A stretch of 64,000 nt of DNA. Origin: Arthrobacter sp. MN05-02 (GTDB taxonomy: Bacteria > Actinomycetota > Actinomycetes > Actinomycetales > Micrococcaceae). Each line of letters starts with the position of its first letter. Within the stretch, counting starts at the first letter, position 1. A program made the translations under genes and the position numbers. The notes under the pieces are model-generated. The model made no database searches and was not told the origin of the DNA. It saw only the letters and a program-made list of their open reading frames with translations. The DNA is taken from contig AP018697.1 of the NCBI GenBank assembly GCA_004001285.1, positions 1,054,001 through 1,118,000 of the forward strand, in the 5' to 3' direction. This document shows, piece after piece, positions 1 through 10,696 of this stretch.

Positions 1-566
1 GGGCGCTCGATGCCGCGCTCGAGGAGATCGAGCACCTCGCCGCCGGCCCGCGCATCCGCGCCCTGGGGGAGACCGGCCTGGACTACTTCCGGACCGGCGA
101 GGACGGCCGCGGCAGCCAGCTCGTGTCGTTCCGCAGCCACCTCGACATCGCCAAGCGGCTCGGCAAGGCACTCCAGATCCACGACCGCGACGCACACGAC
201 GACGTCGTCAGCACGCTGCTCACCGACGGAGCCCCCGAGCGGGTCGTCCTGCACTGCTTCTCGGGGGACGCGGACCTCGCGCGGACCTGCAACGAGAACG
301 GCTGGTACATGTCCTTCGCCGGGACGGTGACCTTCAAGAACGCCGACACCCTGCGGGAGGCCCTGCTCGTCGCCGATCCGGCGCTCGTCCTCACCGAGAC
401 CGATGCGCCGTTCCTGACGCCTCACCCCTACCGTGGCCGGCCCAACGCCTCCTACGCGGTGCCCTATACGGTCAGGGCCATGGCGGACATCCTCGGCACC
501 GACCTCGACCCCCTCTGCGCCCGGCTGACGGCGAACACCGAGGCCGTCTACGGCAGCTGGAGCTGA
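1..566 (+). CDS. tatD: TatD family metal-dependent hydrolase, 5' end missing
   Basis: The reading frame is open from base 3, so the N-terminus lies outside the window; about 187 C-terminal residues are present. Seen here: GETGLDYF near fragment residue 22, the His of HDRDAHDD, HCFSGD, and TETDAPFLTP with its metal-ligand Asp. These are the usual metal-binding positions of TatD (amidohydrolase superfamily), a cytoplasmic Mg-dependent DNase/deacylase-like hydrolase. The stop at 564-566 matches the usual C-terminal length. tatD lies close upstream of rsmA in many actinobacteria, which fits the next gene. The family is certain from motifs; the physiological substrate cannot be told. Confidence 0.93.
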   Translation, partial: ALDAALEEIEHLAAGPRIRALGETGLDYFRTGEDGRGSQLVSFRSHLDIAKRLGKALQIHDRDAHDDVVSTLLTDGAPERVVLHCFSGDADLARTCNENGWYMSFAGTVTFKNADTLREALLVADPALVLTETDAPFLTPHPYRGRPNASYAVPYTVRAMADILGTDLDPLCARLTANTEAVYGSWS

Positions 567-589
567 TTCGCCGCCGGGACCACCGGCCG

Positions 590-607
590 CCGGGCGTCGA
601 CGCCCGG
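590..607 (+). terminator. Palindromic hairpin just after tatD, possible terminator
   Basis: CCGGGCGTCGACGCCCGG is a perfect palindrome that folds to a 7-bp stem with a TCGA loop, 24 bases after the tatD stop. There is no U-tract. Termination is only one reading. Confidence 0.35.
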
Positions 608-764
608 TAGCGCGAGCGGGTAGTGCCGGGACCGGTTTCCGAGTACCTGCTCCGCGAAGTCGGGTGGAGGGCACTCGTGCCCTGGGACGTCCTTCTTCGT
701 AATGTTCTCGACGGGGAGCATCGCCCGCCCGCCATCGCGCTGTGGCCGGCATGCCCATCCAGCA

Positions 765-792
765 CCGTCCTTCTCGTGAGACCGGAAGACGG
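765..792 (+). ncRNA. Hairpin with UGAGACC loop, copy 1 in rsmA leader
   Basis: CCGTCcTTC (765-773) pairs with GGAAGACGG (784-792) with one mismatch and one G-U pair, and closes a loop that ends in TGAGACC (777-783). The same heptamer is looped out at 865-871, 33517-33523 and 41588-41594. This copy lacks the outer stem seen in the other three. Confidence 0.4.
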
Positions 793-802
793 CGGTGTGT
801 CC

Positions 803-833
803 GACGGCTTCCCTTCCCAGCCGGGAAGCCGTC
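803..833 (+). terminator. Perfect 11-bp hairpin in the tatD-rsmA interval
   Basis: GACGGCTTCCC (803-813) and GGGAAGCCGTC (823-833) are perfect inverted repeats around a 9-base loop. No T-run follows, so it may be a terminator or part of the structured leader that continues at 841. Confidence 0.4.
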
Positions 834-840
834 CCTCCGC

Positions 841-898
841 GGGTCGGTGGCGCCGGAACCCTCCTGAGACCAGGGTTCGCACGAGGCGTCGCCGGTCC
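841..898 (+). ncRNA. Nested stem-loop with UGAGACC loop, copy 2 in rsmA leader
   Basis: Outer stem GGGTCGGTGGC (841-851) pairs with GTCGCCGGTCC (888-898) through Watson-Crick and G-U pairs. The inner stem GAACCCT/AGGGTTC (856-862/872-878) closes the loop CCTGAGACC. The architecture of outer stem, short linker, inner stem, nine-base loop and seven-base 3' linker matches the element at 33493-33552, although the stem sequences differ. It ends 70 bases before the rsmA start codon. Confidence 0.5.
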
Positions 899-967
899 GC
901 GGGGCGGACGACGCCGGGCAGGAGCCGCGCAGCGGGGACCGGACTCCGGGACGGATACGATGGCAGG

Positions 968-1855
968 GTGACAACGCCCCCCGCCGCACACCAGCCCGCG
1001 CCTCTCCTCGGAGCCGCAGACATCCGGCGCCTGGCGGCCGAGGTGGACATCCGTCCCACCAAGACCCTGGGGCAGAACTTCGTCATCGACGGCAACACCA
1101 TCCGCCGTATCGTCGCGGCCGCGAACCTGGCTGCGGACGAGACAGTCCTCGAGGTGGGCCCGGGTCTCGGGTCCCTGACGCTCGGCCTGCTCGACGCCGC
1201 CGAGCGCGTCGTCGCCGTCGAGATCGATCCGATCCTCGCCGGGAAACTGCCCGACACCATGGCCCGCTGGCGGCCCCACCGCGCGGACGCGCTCGACGTC
1301 GTCCGCCAGGACGCCCTGCGCGTGACGGAACTGCCGCACCCGCCCACGGCGCTCGTCGCCAACCTGCCGTACAACGTCGCCGTCCCCGTGGTCCTCAACC
1401 TCCTCGAGCGCTTCCCGTCCCTCCGGCACGGACTCGTGATGGTGCAGGACGAGGTGGCCGACCGGCTCGCTGCTCCTCCCGGTTCGAAGACCTACGGCGT
1501 ACCGTCCGTCAAGGCGGCCTGGTACTCGGACATGGCGAAGGCCGGGGTCGTGGGCATGAACGTGTTCTGGCCCGCACCGAAGATCGCCTCGGGCCTCGTC
1601 CGCTTCACCCGTAGGGAGCCGCCCGCGACGACCGCCACCCGGGAGCAGGTGTTCGCCGTCATCGACGCCGCGTTCGCCCAGCGCCGGAAGACCCTGCGGG
1701 CGGCGCTCGCAGGGTGGGCGGGGAGCCCCGTCCTCGCGGAGGAGGCGCTGCGCGCCGCCGGCGTGGACCCGACCGCCCGCGGCGAGGTCCTGGACATCGT
1801 GGCGTTCGCGCGCATCGCGGAAGCCCGCGCGACGGCTGCGGACTCCCCGGCGTGA
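968..1855 (+). CDS. rsmA: 16S rRNA (adenine1518-N6/adenine1519-N6)-dimethyltransferase
   Basis: A 295-residue protein of the KsgA/RsmA family, which dimethylates two adjacent adenines near the 3' end of 16S rRNA using S-adenosylmethionine during 30S maturation. Seen here: the family N-terminus PTKTLGQNF, the SAM-binding motif [12 protein letters not shown] near residue 60, and the catalytic NLPYN motif near residue 132. The GTG at 968 was chosen because the homologous region starts soon after it; the longer open frame upstream is low-complexity and has no ribosome site. ispE follows 22 bases downstream in the same direction, the common actinobacterial pairing. Confidence 0.96.
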   Translation: MTTPPAAHQPAPLLGAADIRRLAAEVDIRPTKTLGQNFVIDGNTIRRIVAAANLAADETVLEVGPGLGSLTLGLLDAAERVVAVEIDPILAGKLPDTMARWRPHRADALDVVRQDALRVTELPHPPTALVANLPYNVAVPVVLNLLERFPSLRHGLVMVQDEVADRLAAPPGSKTYGVPSVKAAWYSDMAKAGVVGMNVFWPAPKIASGLVRFTRREPPATTATREQVFAVIDAAFAQRRKTLRAALAGWAGSPVLAEEALRAAGVDPTARGEVLDIVAFARIAEARATAADSPA

Positions 1856-1877
1856 ACCGAGCGGGTGGGCTAGGTTG

Positions 1878-2855
1878 ATGGGTATGGTCCCGGGCAGAAC
1901 ACTCGACAAACGCTCCGGTGCCCGCTCCGTCCGCGTGAAGGCCCCCGGGAAGATCAACGTGGCCCTCCGGGTCGGTCCGCCGCGCGAGGACGGGTACCAC
2001 GGGATCGCGAGCGTCTTCCTCGCGGTCTCCCTGTACGAGGAGGTCACCGCCACGGAGGTCCCCGGCGACGGCATCAGCGTGACGGTGAACGCCACGGGCA
2101 CCCTGAACCTCCCGGCCGACTCGATCCCGCTCGACCGGACCAATCTCGCGGTCCGCGCCGCAGAGCTCCTGGCCGAGGTCAGCCCGGGCCGGTCGGGGGT
2201 GCACCTCGACATCACCAAGCGTGTCCCCATCTCCGGCGGGATGGGCGGTGGTTCCGCCGACGCCGCTGCTACGCTCCTGGCTTGTGACGCCCTCTGGGGG
2301 AGCGGCTTCTCACGCGACGAGCTGGCCAAGATCGCCGTCGACCTCGGCGCCGACGTGCCGTTCGCACTCGTCGGCGGCACCGCCGTCGGACTCGGTGTGG
2401 GCGACCAGCTCACCCCGGCCATCTCGAAGACGCCCCTGCACTGGGTGCTGGTGACCTCGGACTACGGGCTGTCCACGCCCGAGGTCTACCGGCGGCTCGA
2501 CGACATCCGGCTCCGGAACGGGGTGGAGCCGGATCCCCAGCCGTCCATCGACGCCGCGATCCTGGGGGCCATGCGCGCCGGGGACGCCCTCGGACTGGCG
2601 CCGCTGCTGCACAACGACCTCCAGCAGGCCTCACTCGAACTCGCTCCCGCGCTGGGCGATATCCTTGAGCAGGGCAGGGCCGCGGGCGCGCTGGCCGGGA
2701 TCGTCTCCGGCTCCGGTCCGACGATCGCCTTTCTGACGCAGAGTTCCGGCCACGCGGCCGAACTCGAGTCCCTCCTCGGCACCGAGGGGCTGCAGGCGTC
2801 GTCCGTGCACGGCCCGGCACACGGGGCGCGCATCGCCACAGATTTCGCGGCCTGA
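1878..2855 (+). CDS. ispE: 4-diphosphocytidyl-2-C-methyl-D-erythritol kinase
   Basis: IspE phosphorylates CDP-methylerythritol in the MEP isoprenoid pathway (GHMP kinase family, cytoplasmic). Seen here: VKAPGKINVAL near the N-terminus, the glycine-rich ATP loop PISGGMGGGSADAAA near residue 117, and SGSGPT near residue 276 as the C-terminal GHMP motif. The length of 325 residues is normal. The ATG at 1878 follows a short AGG; an in-frame TTG lies just before it and another ATG at 1884, so the exact start is uncertain by a few codons. It lies between rsmA and an ABC-F ATPase, as in related genomes. Confidence 0.95.
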   Translation: MGMVPGRTLDKRSGARSVRVKAPGKINVALRVGPPREDGYHGIASVFLAVSLYEEVTATEVPGDGISVTVNATGTLNLPADSIPLDRTNLAVRAAELLAEVSPGRSGVHLDITKRVPISGGMGGGSADAAATLLACDALWGSGFSRDELAKIAVDLGADVPFALVGGTAVGLGVGDQLTPAISKTPLHWVLVTSDYGLSTPEVYRRLDDIRLRNGVEPDPQPSIDAAILGAMRAGDALGLAPLLHNDLQQASLELAPALGDILEQGRAAGALAGIVSGSGPTIAFLTQSSGHAAELESLLGTEGLQASSVHGPAHGARIATDFAA

Positions 2856-2891
2856 CCGCGCACCACCGTTCCAACCGAAAGCAGCATCTCC

Positions 2892-4714
<1,823 letters not shown>

Positions 4715-4747
4715 GGCTCCGCGGCACGGACGACGGAAGGAACCACG

Positions 4748-5821
4748 ATGCGTCGGAAGGCAGTCCTCGCCCTGGCGGCGGTGCTCGTCATCTGCCTGGG
4801 CGTCGTGCTGTTCCTGCCCGGACAGCAGGGCGGGCGGGGGAGCGGGTCGGAGGACGGTCCGACGGGCGGCCAGGAGGGGGCGTGCGGGGACGCCGACGAG
4901 GAGCCGTCGGCAGTCGGCGCCCTGCCTGCTTCCAGCGGTCCGGGGCTCGCCGGTCTTCCGCCCGTCAGCGGAAAGCGTCCCGCCTTCGGGATCGCGACGG
5001 AGGGCGGGTTCGGTTCGCCGGGGCAGTGGGACGACGTCGCCACCGCCCTCGGTGAGAGCCCGTCCCTGATCATGGCCTACTCCGACTTCACCGAGCCCGT
5101 ACCCTGGCCCGGCCTGGAGGCAGTCGCGGCCCGGGGCGCCACCCCCGTCGTGACCTGGGAACCCTGGGATCCCGCAGCGGGCGGGGACCAGACGCGGTTC
5201 GCGCTGGGCACCATCACGGCGGGCCACCACGACGCGTACCTCCAGCAGTGGGCCGGCGCCCTGCGTGCCTACGGCAAGCCTGTCCTTCTCCGCTTCGCGC
5301 ACGAGATGAATTCCCCCTGGTATCCGTGGGGCGCGGGAACCAACGGCAACACGTCCGCCGACTACATCGCCGCGTGGCGCCACGTGCACGGCCTGTTCGA
5401 CGCCGCCGGCGTGGACAACGTCTCGTGGGTGTGGAACCCCGAGGCCCCGGACTGCGACTCCCGGCCCCTGGCGGCCTTCTACCCGGGGCACGACTATGTC
5501 GATGTCGTCGCCCTGGACGGGTACAACTGGGGCACCTCCCGGGAGGACGAGACGTGGCGGACCCCGGAGGAGATCTTCGCCGAAGGGCTGCGCCAACTGC
5601 GCCGGCTGGCGCCCGGCAGCCCCGTTCTGATCGGCGAGACGGCGTCGACCGACGAGGGCGGTTCGAAGCCGGCCTGGATCGAGGAGCTGGTGGCGTACCT
5701 CGCCGCGCAGCCCGATGTACAGGCTTTCGTCTGGTTCGACCACGACAAGGAGTCCGACTGGCGCATCAGCAGCAGCGACGCCTCACGTGAGGCACTGCGC
5801 ACTGCTCTCTCCACGCGGTGA
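4748..5821 (+). CDS. Secreted glycoside hydrolase of GH26 (beta-mannanase-like) type
   Basis: A 357-residue protein with an N-terminal hydrophobic segment (residues 5-25) that is a signal peptide or anchor, then a Gly/Glu-rich linker to about residue 75, then a TIM-barrel catalytic domain. RFAHEMNSPWYPWG places a likely acid/base Glu at 186, and PVLIGETAS places a likely nucleophile Glu at 297, both in GH26 fashion. The ATG is preceded by GGAAGGAACC. GH26 enzymes cleave mannans or mixed glucans; some sit beside polysaccharide biosynthesis genes and trim the product. The synthase cluster begins 546 bases downstream, so a role in processing that polymer is possible but unproven. Confidence 0.8.
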   Translation: MRRKAVLALAAVLVICLGVVLFLPGQQGGRGSGSEDGPTGGQEGACGDADEEPSAVGALPASSGPGLAGLPPVSGKRPAFGIATEGGFGSPGQWDDVATALGESPSLIMAYSDFTEPVPWPGLEAVAARGATPVVTWEPWDPAAGGDQTRFALGTITAGHHDAYLQQWAGALRAYGKPVLLRFAHEMNSPWYPWGAGTNGNTSADYIAAWRHVHGLFDAAGVDNVSWVWNPEAPDCDSRPLAAFYPGHDYVDVVALDGYNWGTSREDETWRTPEEIFAEGLRQLRRLAPGSPVLIGETASTDEGGSKPAWIEELVAYLAAQPDVQAFVWFDHDKESDWRISSSDASREALRTALSTR

Positions 5822-6366
5822 TGCCGCCGGTGGGGTCCGCCGTGGTGTCGCCCGCCGTCGGCACACGCATCCGATGAACGTCGCGTTAATTCTGGTCACA
5901 TCCGTGCCGCCGAACGTCGCACCCAAGTAGCGGCGGCGCTCCGCGCCCCGGCGTCGTCCCCGGCAACCGGACGACGCCTCCGCCCGGCGCTGCCGCGCAG
6001 CCCGTCCCGGTGGCCCCCAGCGGAGAACGCGCAGGTCAGGCCGCGGACGGATGCCGAGGGCGGGGTCCTGCACCATGTCGCGCAGGCCCGCCCGGGCGTC
6101 GCCGGACGCCGTCGCCGGCGGTGGTGCACGGGACCCGGCATGCGGAAGAACTCGCAGGAAAACGCAGGTAGGACCAAGTAGGAGCGCCATATTTTCGGGT
6201 AGCACAGGGGCTGGCGCGTCCCCCTACCCTCGGAAGAGAAGGGTCCTGATGATTCGCCGGGACCATGCGCCCCGTCCGCACGCGGTCCAGCTGCTGCAGG
6301 ACGGAGGACGCCCCTCGCCCGATGACGTGCACTCCGCCAGCCGTCCGATCCTGCCCAAGGACACCC
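5822..6366 (+). other. Gene-free control region before the polyuronate-type cluster
   Basis: No plausible gene in 545 bases. Present are the hairpin at 5950-5978, a CAGGTAGG heptamer-like box at 6164, an imperfect inverted repeat with arms GGGTAG/CTACCC at 6197-6230 and a possible -10 hexamer TACCCT at 6225-6230. The leader from there to the synthase start is about 130 bases. The CTACTCGTG box seen at other exopolysaccharide promoters is not present. Confidence 0.45.
5950..5978 (+). terminator. Strong hairpin after the GH26 gene
   Basis: GGCGTCGTCC (5950-5959) pairs perfectly with GGACGACGCC (5969-5978) around a 9-base loop, 130 bases after the GH26 stop. No U-run follows, which is usual for actinobacterial terminator candidates. 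Confidence 0.45.
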
Positions 6367-7716
6367 ATGCACCTTCCGTATGCCGTCAGCACCGCCTCCG
6401 CCCCCGAGGCGGGTCTCGATGCCCTCCGCACCTCCTGGTCCGCCTGGACCGCCAGCCTCGACTGGACGGATGTCAGCGCCTTCTGGGCCGAGGTCTCGCC
6501 CTACTTCCCCGTCGCCGTGGCCGGGACCATCGTCTGGGGCCTCTGGCTCTACCGGTTCATCCTCTCCCATCGGGCCAAGCCGATCGTCACCGACCACCGG
6601 GCGACGACGTCGGTGGTGGTGCCGTCCTTCCACGAGGACCCCGACATCCTCATGAGCGCCCTCGAGTCCTGGCGCGCACAGCGCCCCGACGAGATCATCA
6701 TCGTCCTCGACGTCGAGGACCTCGACGCCTACGCCCGGATCGAAGCCCTGCAGGACCCGACGATCACGCCGATCCTGTTCCACCACGTGGGCAAGCGATC
6801 CGCCCTGGGCGCAGGGATCCGCCTCGCGAAGCACGACATCCTGGTGCTGACGGACTCGGACACCTGGTGGCAGCCGGACCTGCTGCGGAACGTCCAGATG
6901 CCGTTCATCGATCCGCTCGTCGGCGCGGTGGGCACCCACCAGACGGTCTACAAGCGGGAGACGAGCGTCTGGCGGCGCATCGCCGACTGGCTCGTGAACC
7001 TGAGGTACCTCGACTACGTCCCCGCCATGGGAGCGGCCGGCGCCGTCCCGTGCATCTCCGGCAGGACGGCCGTCTACCGTCGATCCGCCGTCCTGCCCGT
7101 CCTCGAGCATCTCGAGAACGAGTACTTCCTCGGGAAGCGCTGCATCTCGGGCGACGACGGACGGCTCACCTGGCTCGTCCTCGCGTCCGGCTACAAGACC
7201 GTGCACCAGTCGACGGCGCGCGCCCTGTCCATGTTCCCCGCCAGCTTCCGGGCCTTCGTGAAGCAGCGCGTGCGGTGGAGCCGCAACTCCTACCGCTGCT
7301 ACCTGACCGCCATCGGCACGGGCTGGCTCTGGCGGGTGCCCTTCATCACAAAGGTGACGGTCCTGCAGATCCTGCTGACGCCGGTGACCATGGGATTGAC
7401 CATGTTCTACCTGATCTTCAACCGCCTGGACTTCACCGTCCTCGGCGTCTCCGCCGCGCTGTGCTGGCTGCTCCTCGGCCGTGGGATCCGGGGCATCTCC
7501 CACCTCCGTCGCCACCCCCGCGACATCCTGATCCTGCCGGTCCTCGCCTTCGCGGTCATCCTCGTGGCGCTGCCCATCAAGCTCTACGCCTTCGCCACCA
7601 TGAACAAGCAGGGCTGGCTGACGCGGCACGCGGACCAGATCGGCGGTGACGGCCAGGACGCGGTCAGCCTCGAGACCGGGACCGCCGACAAGAGCGGACA
7701 GGAGGTCGTGGCATGA
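6367..7716 (+). CDS. Processive family 2 glycosyltransferase, Alg8/hyaluronan-synthase-like
   Basis: A 449-residue membrane glycosyltransferase that should polymerise a nucleotide-activated sugar and pass the chain through the membrane. One membrane segment lies at about residues 40-62 and several at 330-440. The GT-A core has VVVPSFHEDP, the metal-binding DSDTWW (Asp163), GDD at 263-265 and the processive-synthase signature QRVRW at 300-304. The ATG at 6367 follows CAAGGACACCC; upstream in-frame codons are low-complexity. The next gene starts inside its stop codon (ATGA). Neighbours (beta-helix proteins and a sugar-nucleotide 6-dehydrogenase) suggest the product is a uronic-acid polymer, like alginate or hyaluronan. 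The sugar itself is not determined. Confidence 0.88.
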   Translation: MHLPYAVSTASAPEAGLDALRTSWSAWTASLDWTDVSAFWAEVSPYFPVAVAGTIVWGLWLYRFILSHRAKPIVTDHRATTSVVVPSFHEDPDILMSALESWRAQRPDEIIIVLDVEDLDAYARIEALQDPTITPILFHHVGKRSALGAGIRLAKHDILVLTDSDTWWQPDLLRNVQMPFIDPLVGAVGTHQTVYKRETSVWRRIADWLVNLRYLDYVPAMGAAGAVPCISGRTAVYRRSAVLPVLEHLENEYFLGKRCISGDDGRLTWLVLASGYKTVHQSTARALSMFPASFRAFVKQRVRWSRNSYRCYLTAIGTGWLWRVPFITKVTVLQILLTPVTMGLTMFYLIFNRLDFTVLGVSAALCWLLLGRGIRGISHLRRHPRDILILPVLAFAVILVALPIKLYAFATMNKQGWLTRHADQIGGDGQDAVSLETGTADKSGQEVVA

Positions 7717-9551
7717 CCAGCAAAAACGTCCTCCTCAGCCTCCTCGCCCTCGTCTTCATCGCGCTCGTCGGCGCCGGATTCATCGCGGCGGGCAACCTGT
7801 GGAAGAAGTCCGAGGCCGACGCCGTCGGGCGCAACGAGATCGCCGCCAACGGCAACATCCAGGGCGAACTCTATACGGGCGACCCCCGCAGCGAGGCCAG
7901 GATCGTCCAGAGCGAGGAGGAGCGCCTGGTCTACGTCCGGACCATCGCCTCCGCGGCGCGATGGCGCGTCGACGGCCTGGAAGGGCCGTACCGCCTCCAC
8001 ACGGGAGCCACCAACACGCTCGTCCTGCCGGCCCGCACCATCCCGTACACCGCGGCGGACCTCCTGCAGCTCGCACCGGACACCTTCAAGCAACTGGCAT
8101 CGTCCACCTTCATGCTCACCGAGAACATCGTGGTGCTACCCGGCGCGACGCTCTCGTTCAGCGGGGGAGAGGGCATCACCGTCCGCCTGGAGAGCAACAG
8201 GGACGCCTTCGTGTCGATCGTCGCGCTCGGCGGGTCGCTCGCCGTGGCGGGCACCGAGGAGTCGGACGTCGAGATCACCAGCTGGAACGGCGCCGGAGCG
8301 GACACCGAGACGGCCGACGGGCGCGCCTACGTCCGGGTCATCGGCGGTCACGCCTCGTTCTCGCACGCCACCGTCTCCTCGCTCGGATTCTGGAGCGGCA
8401 ATACGGGCGGGCTCGCCCTGACCGGCACGGACACGGCCGGTACCTTCCAGGACTCCCCGGCGACGCCCGAACCCGCGGCGCCCGCGGGTGCGCGCCTGCT
8501 GCCGGAGGAGGACCTCAGATCCCTCGCCGACCAGACCGACCTCGACTACAGCGTGGTGACGGCGGGCATCGACAACCTGACCGTCCGGGACAACGCCTTC
8601 GGCCTCTTCGTCACCAACGCCCGTGACGTCGCCATCCGCGACACCACCATCAGCGGGAGCCTCGTCGACGGCCTGGTGCTCCACCGGTCCGTGACGGACG
8701 CGACCATCACCGGCACGACGTCGTCGGACAACGCGGTCGACGGCATCAGCGTGGGACGCTCCAGCACGCGTGTCCAGCTGCAGGACGTGACCGCGAGCGG
8801 CAACGGCCGGAACGGCGTCTCCCTCGACGGACAGCCGCTCGCGGACGGCCCGAACGCCGTCGGTACCGCCGTGGTCACCTACGGCGGGAACCGTGTGGTG
8901 AAGAGCACCGTCGTCGACAACGGCCGGTACGGCATCGAGGTCAGCGGCGGCAACAACCTGCGCGTGACGGGGAATGCGATCCGGGGCAACGAGGTCGGCG
9001 TGGTGGTGAACTACGGCGCCACGGGCGTGAGCATCATCGACAACGAGATCCGGGACCAGCAGCTGCAGGGAGTCGCCGTCCGCGACACGGGTGCGACCGC
9101 CGACATCCGCAGGAACACCATCTCCGGTGGCGACACCGGCGTGTACGTCCGGGACGCGTCGGCCGCGGTCAGCGGCAACACCATGTCCTCGCTGTCCGGA
9201 CACGGTGTCTCCCTGCTCGGCAGCGTGCCGGACACCAGGGTCACCGGGAACGACATCGGCGGCTACGGCACCGTGGCGATCTGGGACGAGACCTCCACCG
9301 GGGCCCTCGTCGAGGAGAACGAACTGCTGAGCTGGCACCCCGCGCCCACCGTCCACAGTGTCATGACCTCCGTCTTCCAGCCCCTGACCTTCATCTGGCT
9401 GCTGCTCGGGGCCCTGCTCGTCGCGACGGCCTTCACCCGCAAGAGGCACCTGCGCGTCCGCACCATCCGCAATCCCTACGAGGAGCGGGTCCCGCTCACC
9501 GCCCTCAGCCGCGGGATCGTCCGCATCGACGACGTCAGGCGCACCCGGTGA
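7713..9551 (+). CDS. Membrane-anchored right-handed parallel beta-helix protein
   Basis: A 612-residue protein with an N-terminal membrane segment (residues 7-28), a long extracytoplasmic region of short repeats such as NTISG, GNNLRVTGN and NEIRDQQLQGV typical of NosD/AlgG/pectate-lyase beta-helices, and a C-terminal membrane segment near residues 550-575 followed by a basic tail. It overlaps the synthase gene by four bases and the next beta-helix gene by four bases, so the three are translationally coupled. In alginate systems a periplasmic beta-helix protein (AlgG) epimerises mannuronate in the nascent chain. That role is an analogy only; catalytic residues were not identified. Anchoring at both ends would hold it beside the synthase. 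Confidence 0.82.
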   Translation: MTSKNVLLSLLALVFIALVGAGFIAAGNLWKKSEADAVGRNEIAANGNIQGELYTGDPRSEARIVQSEEERLVYVRTIASAARWRVDGLEGPYRLHTGATNTLVLPARTIPYTAADLLQLAPDTFKQLASSTFMLTENIVVLPGATLSFSGGEGITVRLESNRDAFVSIVALGGSLAVAGTEESDVEITSWNGAGADTETADGRAYVRVIGGHASFSHATVSSLGFWSGNTGGLALTGTDTAGTFQDSPATPEPAAPAGARLLPEEDLRSLADQTDLDYSVVTAGIDNLTVRDNAFGLFVTNARDVAIRDTTISGSLVDGLVLHRSVTDATITGTTSSDNAVDGISVGRSSTRVQLQDVTASGNGRNGVSLDGQPLADGPNAVGTAVVTYGGNRVVKSTVVDNGRYGIEVSGGNNLRVTGNAIRGNEVGVVVNYGATGVSIIDNEIRDQQLQGVAVRDTGATADIRRNTISGGDTGVYVRDASAAVSGNTMSSLSGHGVSLLGSVPDTRVTGNDIGGYGTVAIWDETSTGALVEENELLSWHPAPTVHSVMTSVFQPLTFIWLLLGALLVATAFTRKRHLRVRTIRNPYEERVPLTALSRGIVRIDDVRRTR

Positions 9552-10618
9552 ACCGCCGGGGAAGGATCACCGCGCTGGTCCTCGCCGCCCTGGCGCTCGT
9601 CGTGGCCGCCGTCGTCGTGGTCGTGGGACTGAACGCCCCCGGCGGCAAGGGGGTCGGCCGCGACCAGGACCCGCGGCCCCAGCCGACCGTGGATGCTCCG
9701 CCCGCGCCCGCGCCGATCGAGACACCGGCGGAGTGCCCGGAGCCGACGGTGCGGGTGGCCAACTCGACGGATCTCGAGAACGCGCTCGACGCGGCACGAC
9801 CAGGAGACGTCATCGGCCTCGCGGCCGGCGTCTACACCGGCAACTTCACGGCGACCGCCACCGGTACCGCCGAGGAGCCCATCACCCTCTGCGGTGACAC
9901 CGAGAGCATCCTCGACGGCGGCACCACCGATGACGGCTACGTGTTCCACCTCGAGGACTCCTCCTACTGGGTGCTGCAGGGGTTCACGGTGCGCAACGGC
10001 CAGAAGGGGGTCATGGTGGACCGGAGCACCAACACCCTGATCACCGGGCTCACGGTCACCACGACCGGGGACGAGGCGATCCACCTGCGGAAGTTCAGCA
10101 CCGACAACCGCGTCATCGGCAACACGATCAGCGACACCGGACTGCGGAAGCCCAAGTTCGGCGAGGGCGTCTACATCGGCACCGCCGAGAGCAACTGGTG
10201 CGATATCAGCAACTGCGAGCCGGACCGGAGCGACCGCAACGAGATCTCCGGGAACACGATCTCCGGCACGACCTCGGAGAACGTCGACATCAAGGAAGGA
10301 ACATCGGACGGGATCCTCCGGGCCAACAGTTTCGACGGCTCCGGGATCATCGAGGCCGACTCCTGGGTGGACGTCAAGGGTCGTGGCTGGATCATCGCCG
10401 AGAACACCGGCGCAGACTCGCCCCAGGACGGCTTCCAGACGCACGAGATCGTGGACGGCTGGGGCACCGAGAACGTCTTCCGGGACAACGTGGCCCAGGT
10501 CAACGGGCCCGGCCTGGGCTACTCGCTGAAGCCTGTGCGCGACAACGTCGTCGAGTGCAGCAACACCGCCGCGGGAGCAGGGGAAGGGCTGTCCAACGAA
10601 CCCTGCACGTCCGGCTGA
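9548..10618 (+). CDS. Secreted right-handed parallel beta-helix protein, lyase/epimerase-like
   Basis: A 356-residue protein starting at GTG 9548, with an N-terminal membrane or signal segment (residues 7-28), a Pro-rich linker to about residue 60, then a beta-helix domain. It is clearly related to the C-terminal domain of the minus-strand gene ending at 13613: both contain GEGVYIG or GEGVYLG, a PDRSDR stretch, VDIKEGT and an ADSWVDVKG or ADSWIDVKG stretch. This layout resembles chondroitinase-B/alginate-lyase-like folds. Coupling to the synthase operon points to modification or trimming of the polymer outside the cell. The activity is not known. Confidence 0.82.
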   Translation: MNRRGRITALVLAALALVVAAVVVVVGLNAPGGKGVGRDQDPRPQPTVDAPPAPAPIETPAECPEPTVRVANSTDLENALDAARPGDVIGLAAGVYTGNFTATATGTAEEPITLCGDTESILDGGTTDDGYVFHLEDSSYWVLQGFTVRNGQKGVMVDRSTNTLITGLTVTTTGDEAIHLRKFSTDNRVIGNTISDTGLRKPKFGEGVYIGTAESNWCDISNCEPDRSDRNEISGNTISGTTSENVDIKEGTSDGILRANSFDGSGIIEADSWVDVKGRGWIIAENTGADSPQDGFQTHEIVDGWGTENVFRDNVAQVNGPGLGYSLKPVRDNVVECSNTAAGAGEGLSNEPCTSG

Positions 10619-10696
10619 CCCGGCTCCCGACCCGCACCGCTTCCCTCCCATACCCACCGACAATCCGCGCCATTCCTACCGGAAAGAGGACCGACG

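Larger units (their letters stand above)
567..967 (+). other. Gene-free leader region rich in RNA hairpins upstream of rsmA
   Basis: No convincing protein-coding frame lies in these 401 bases. They contain an 18-base palindrome directly after tatD, a hairpin with a UGAGACC loop (765-792), a perfect 11-bp hairpin (803-833) and a nested stem-loop with a second UGAGACC loop (841-898). In several Micrococcales the tatD-rsmA interval carries an rpf gene, and none is visible here. I read the region as the 5' leader of rsmA or a small RNA locus. Confidence 0.5.

Noticed and set aside
856..878. TPP riboswitch because of the string CTGAGA
   Set aside because: The partner motifs of the thi-box are missing and the string is a simple hairpin loop ahead of rsmA.
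623..967. N-terminal extension of RsmA upstream of 968
   Set aside because: The residues are unlike the family, the region is full of hairpins, and the family N-terminus begins right after GTG 968.
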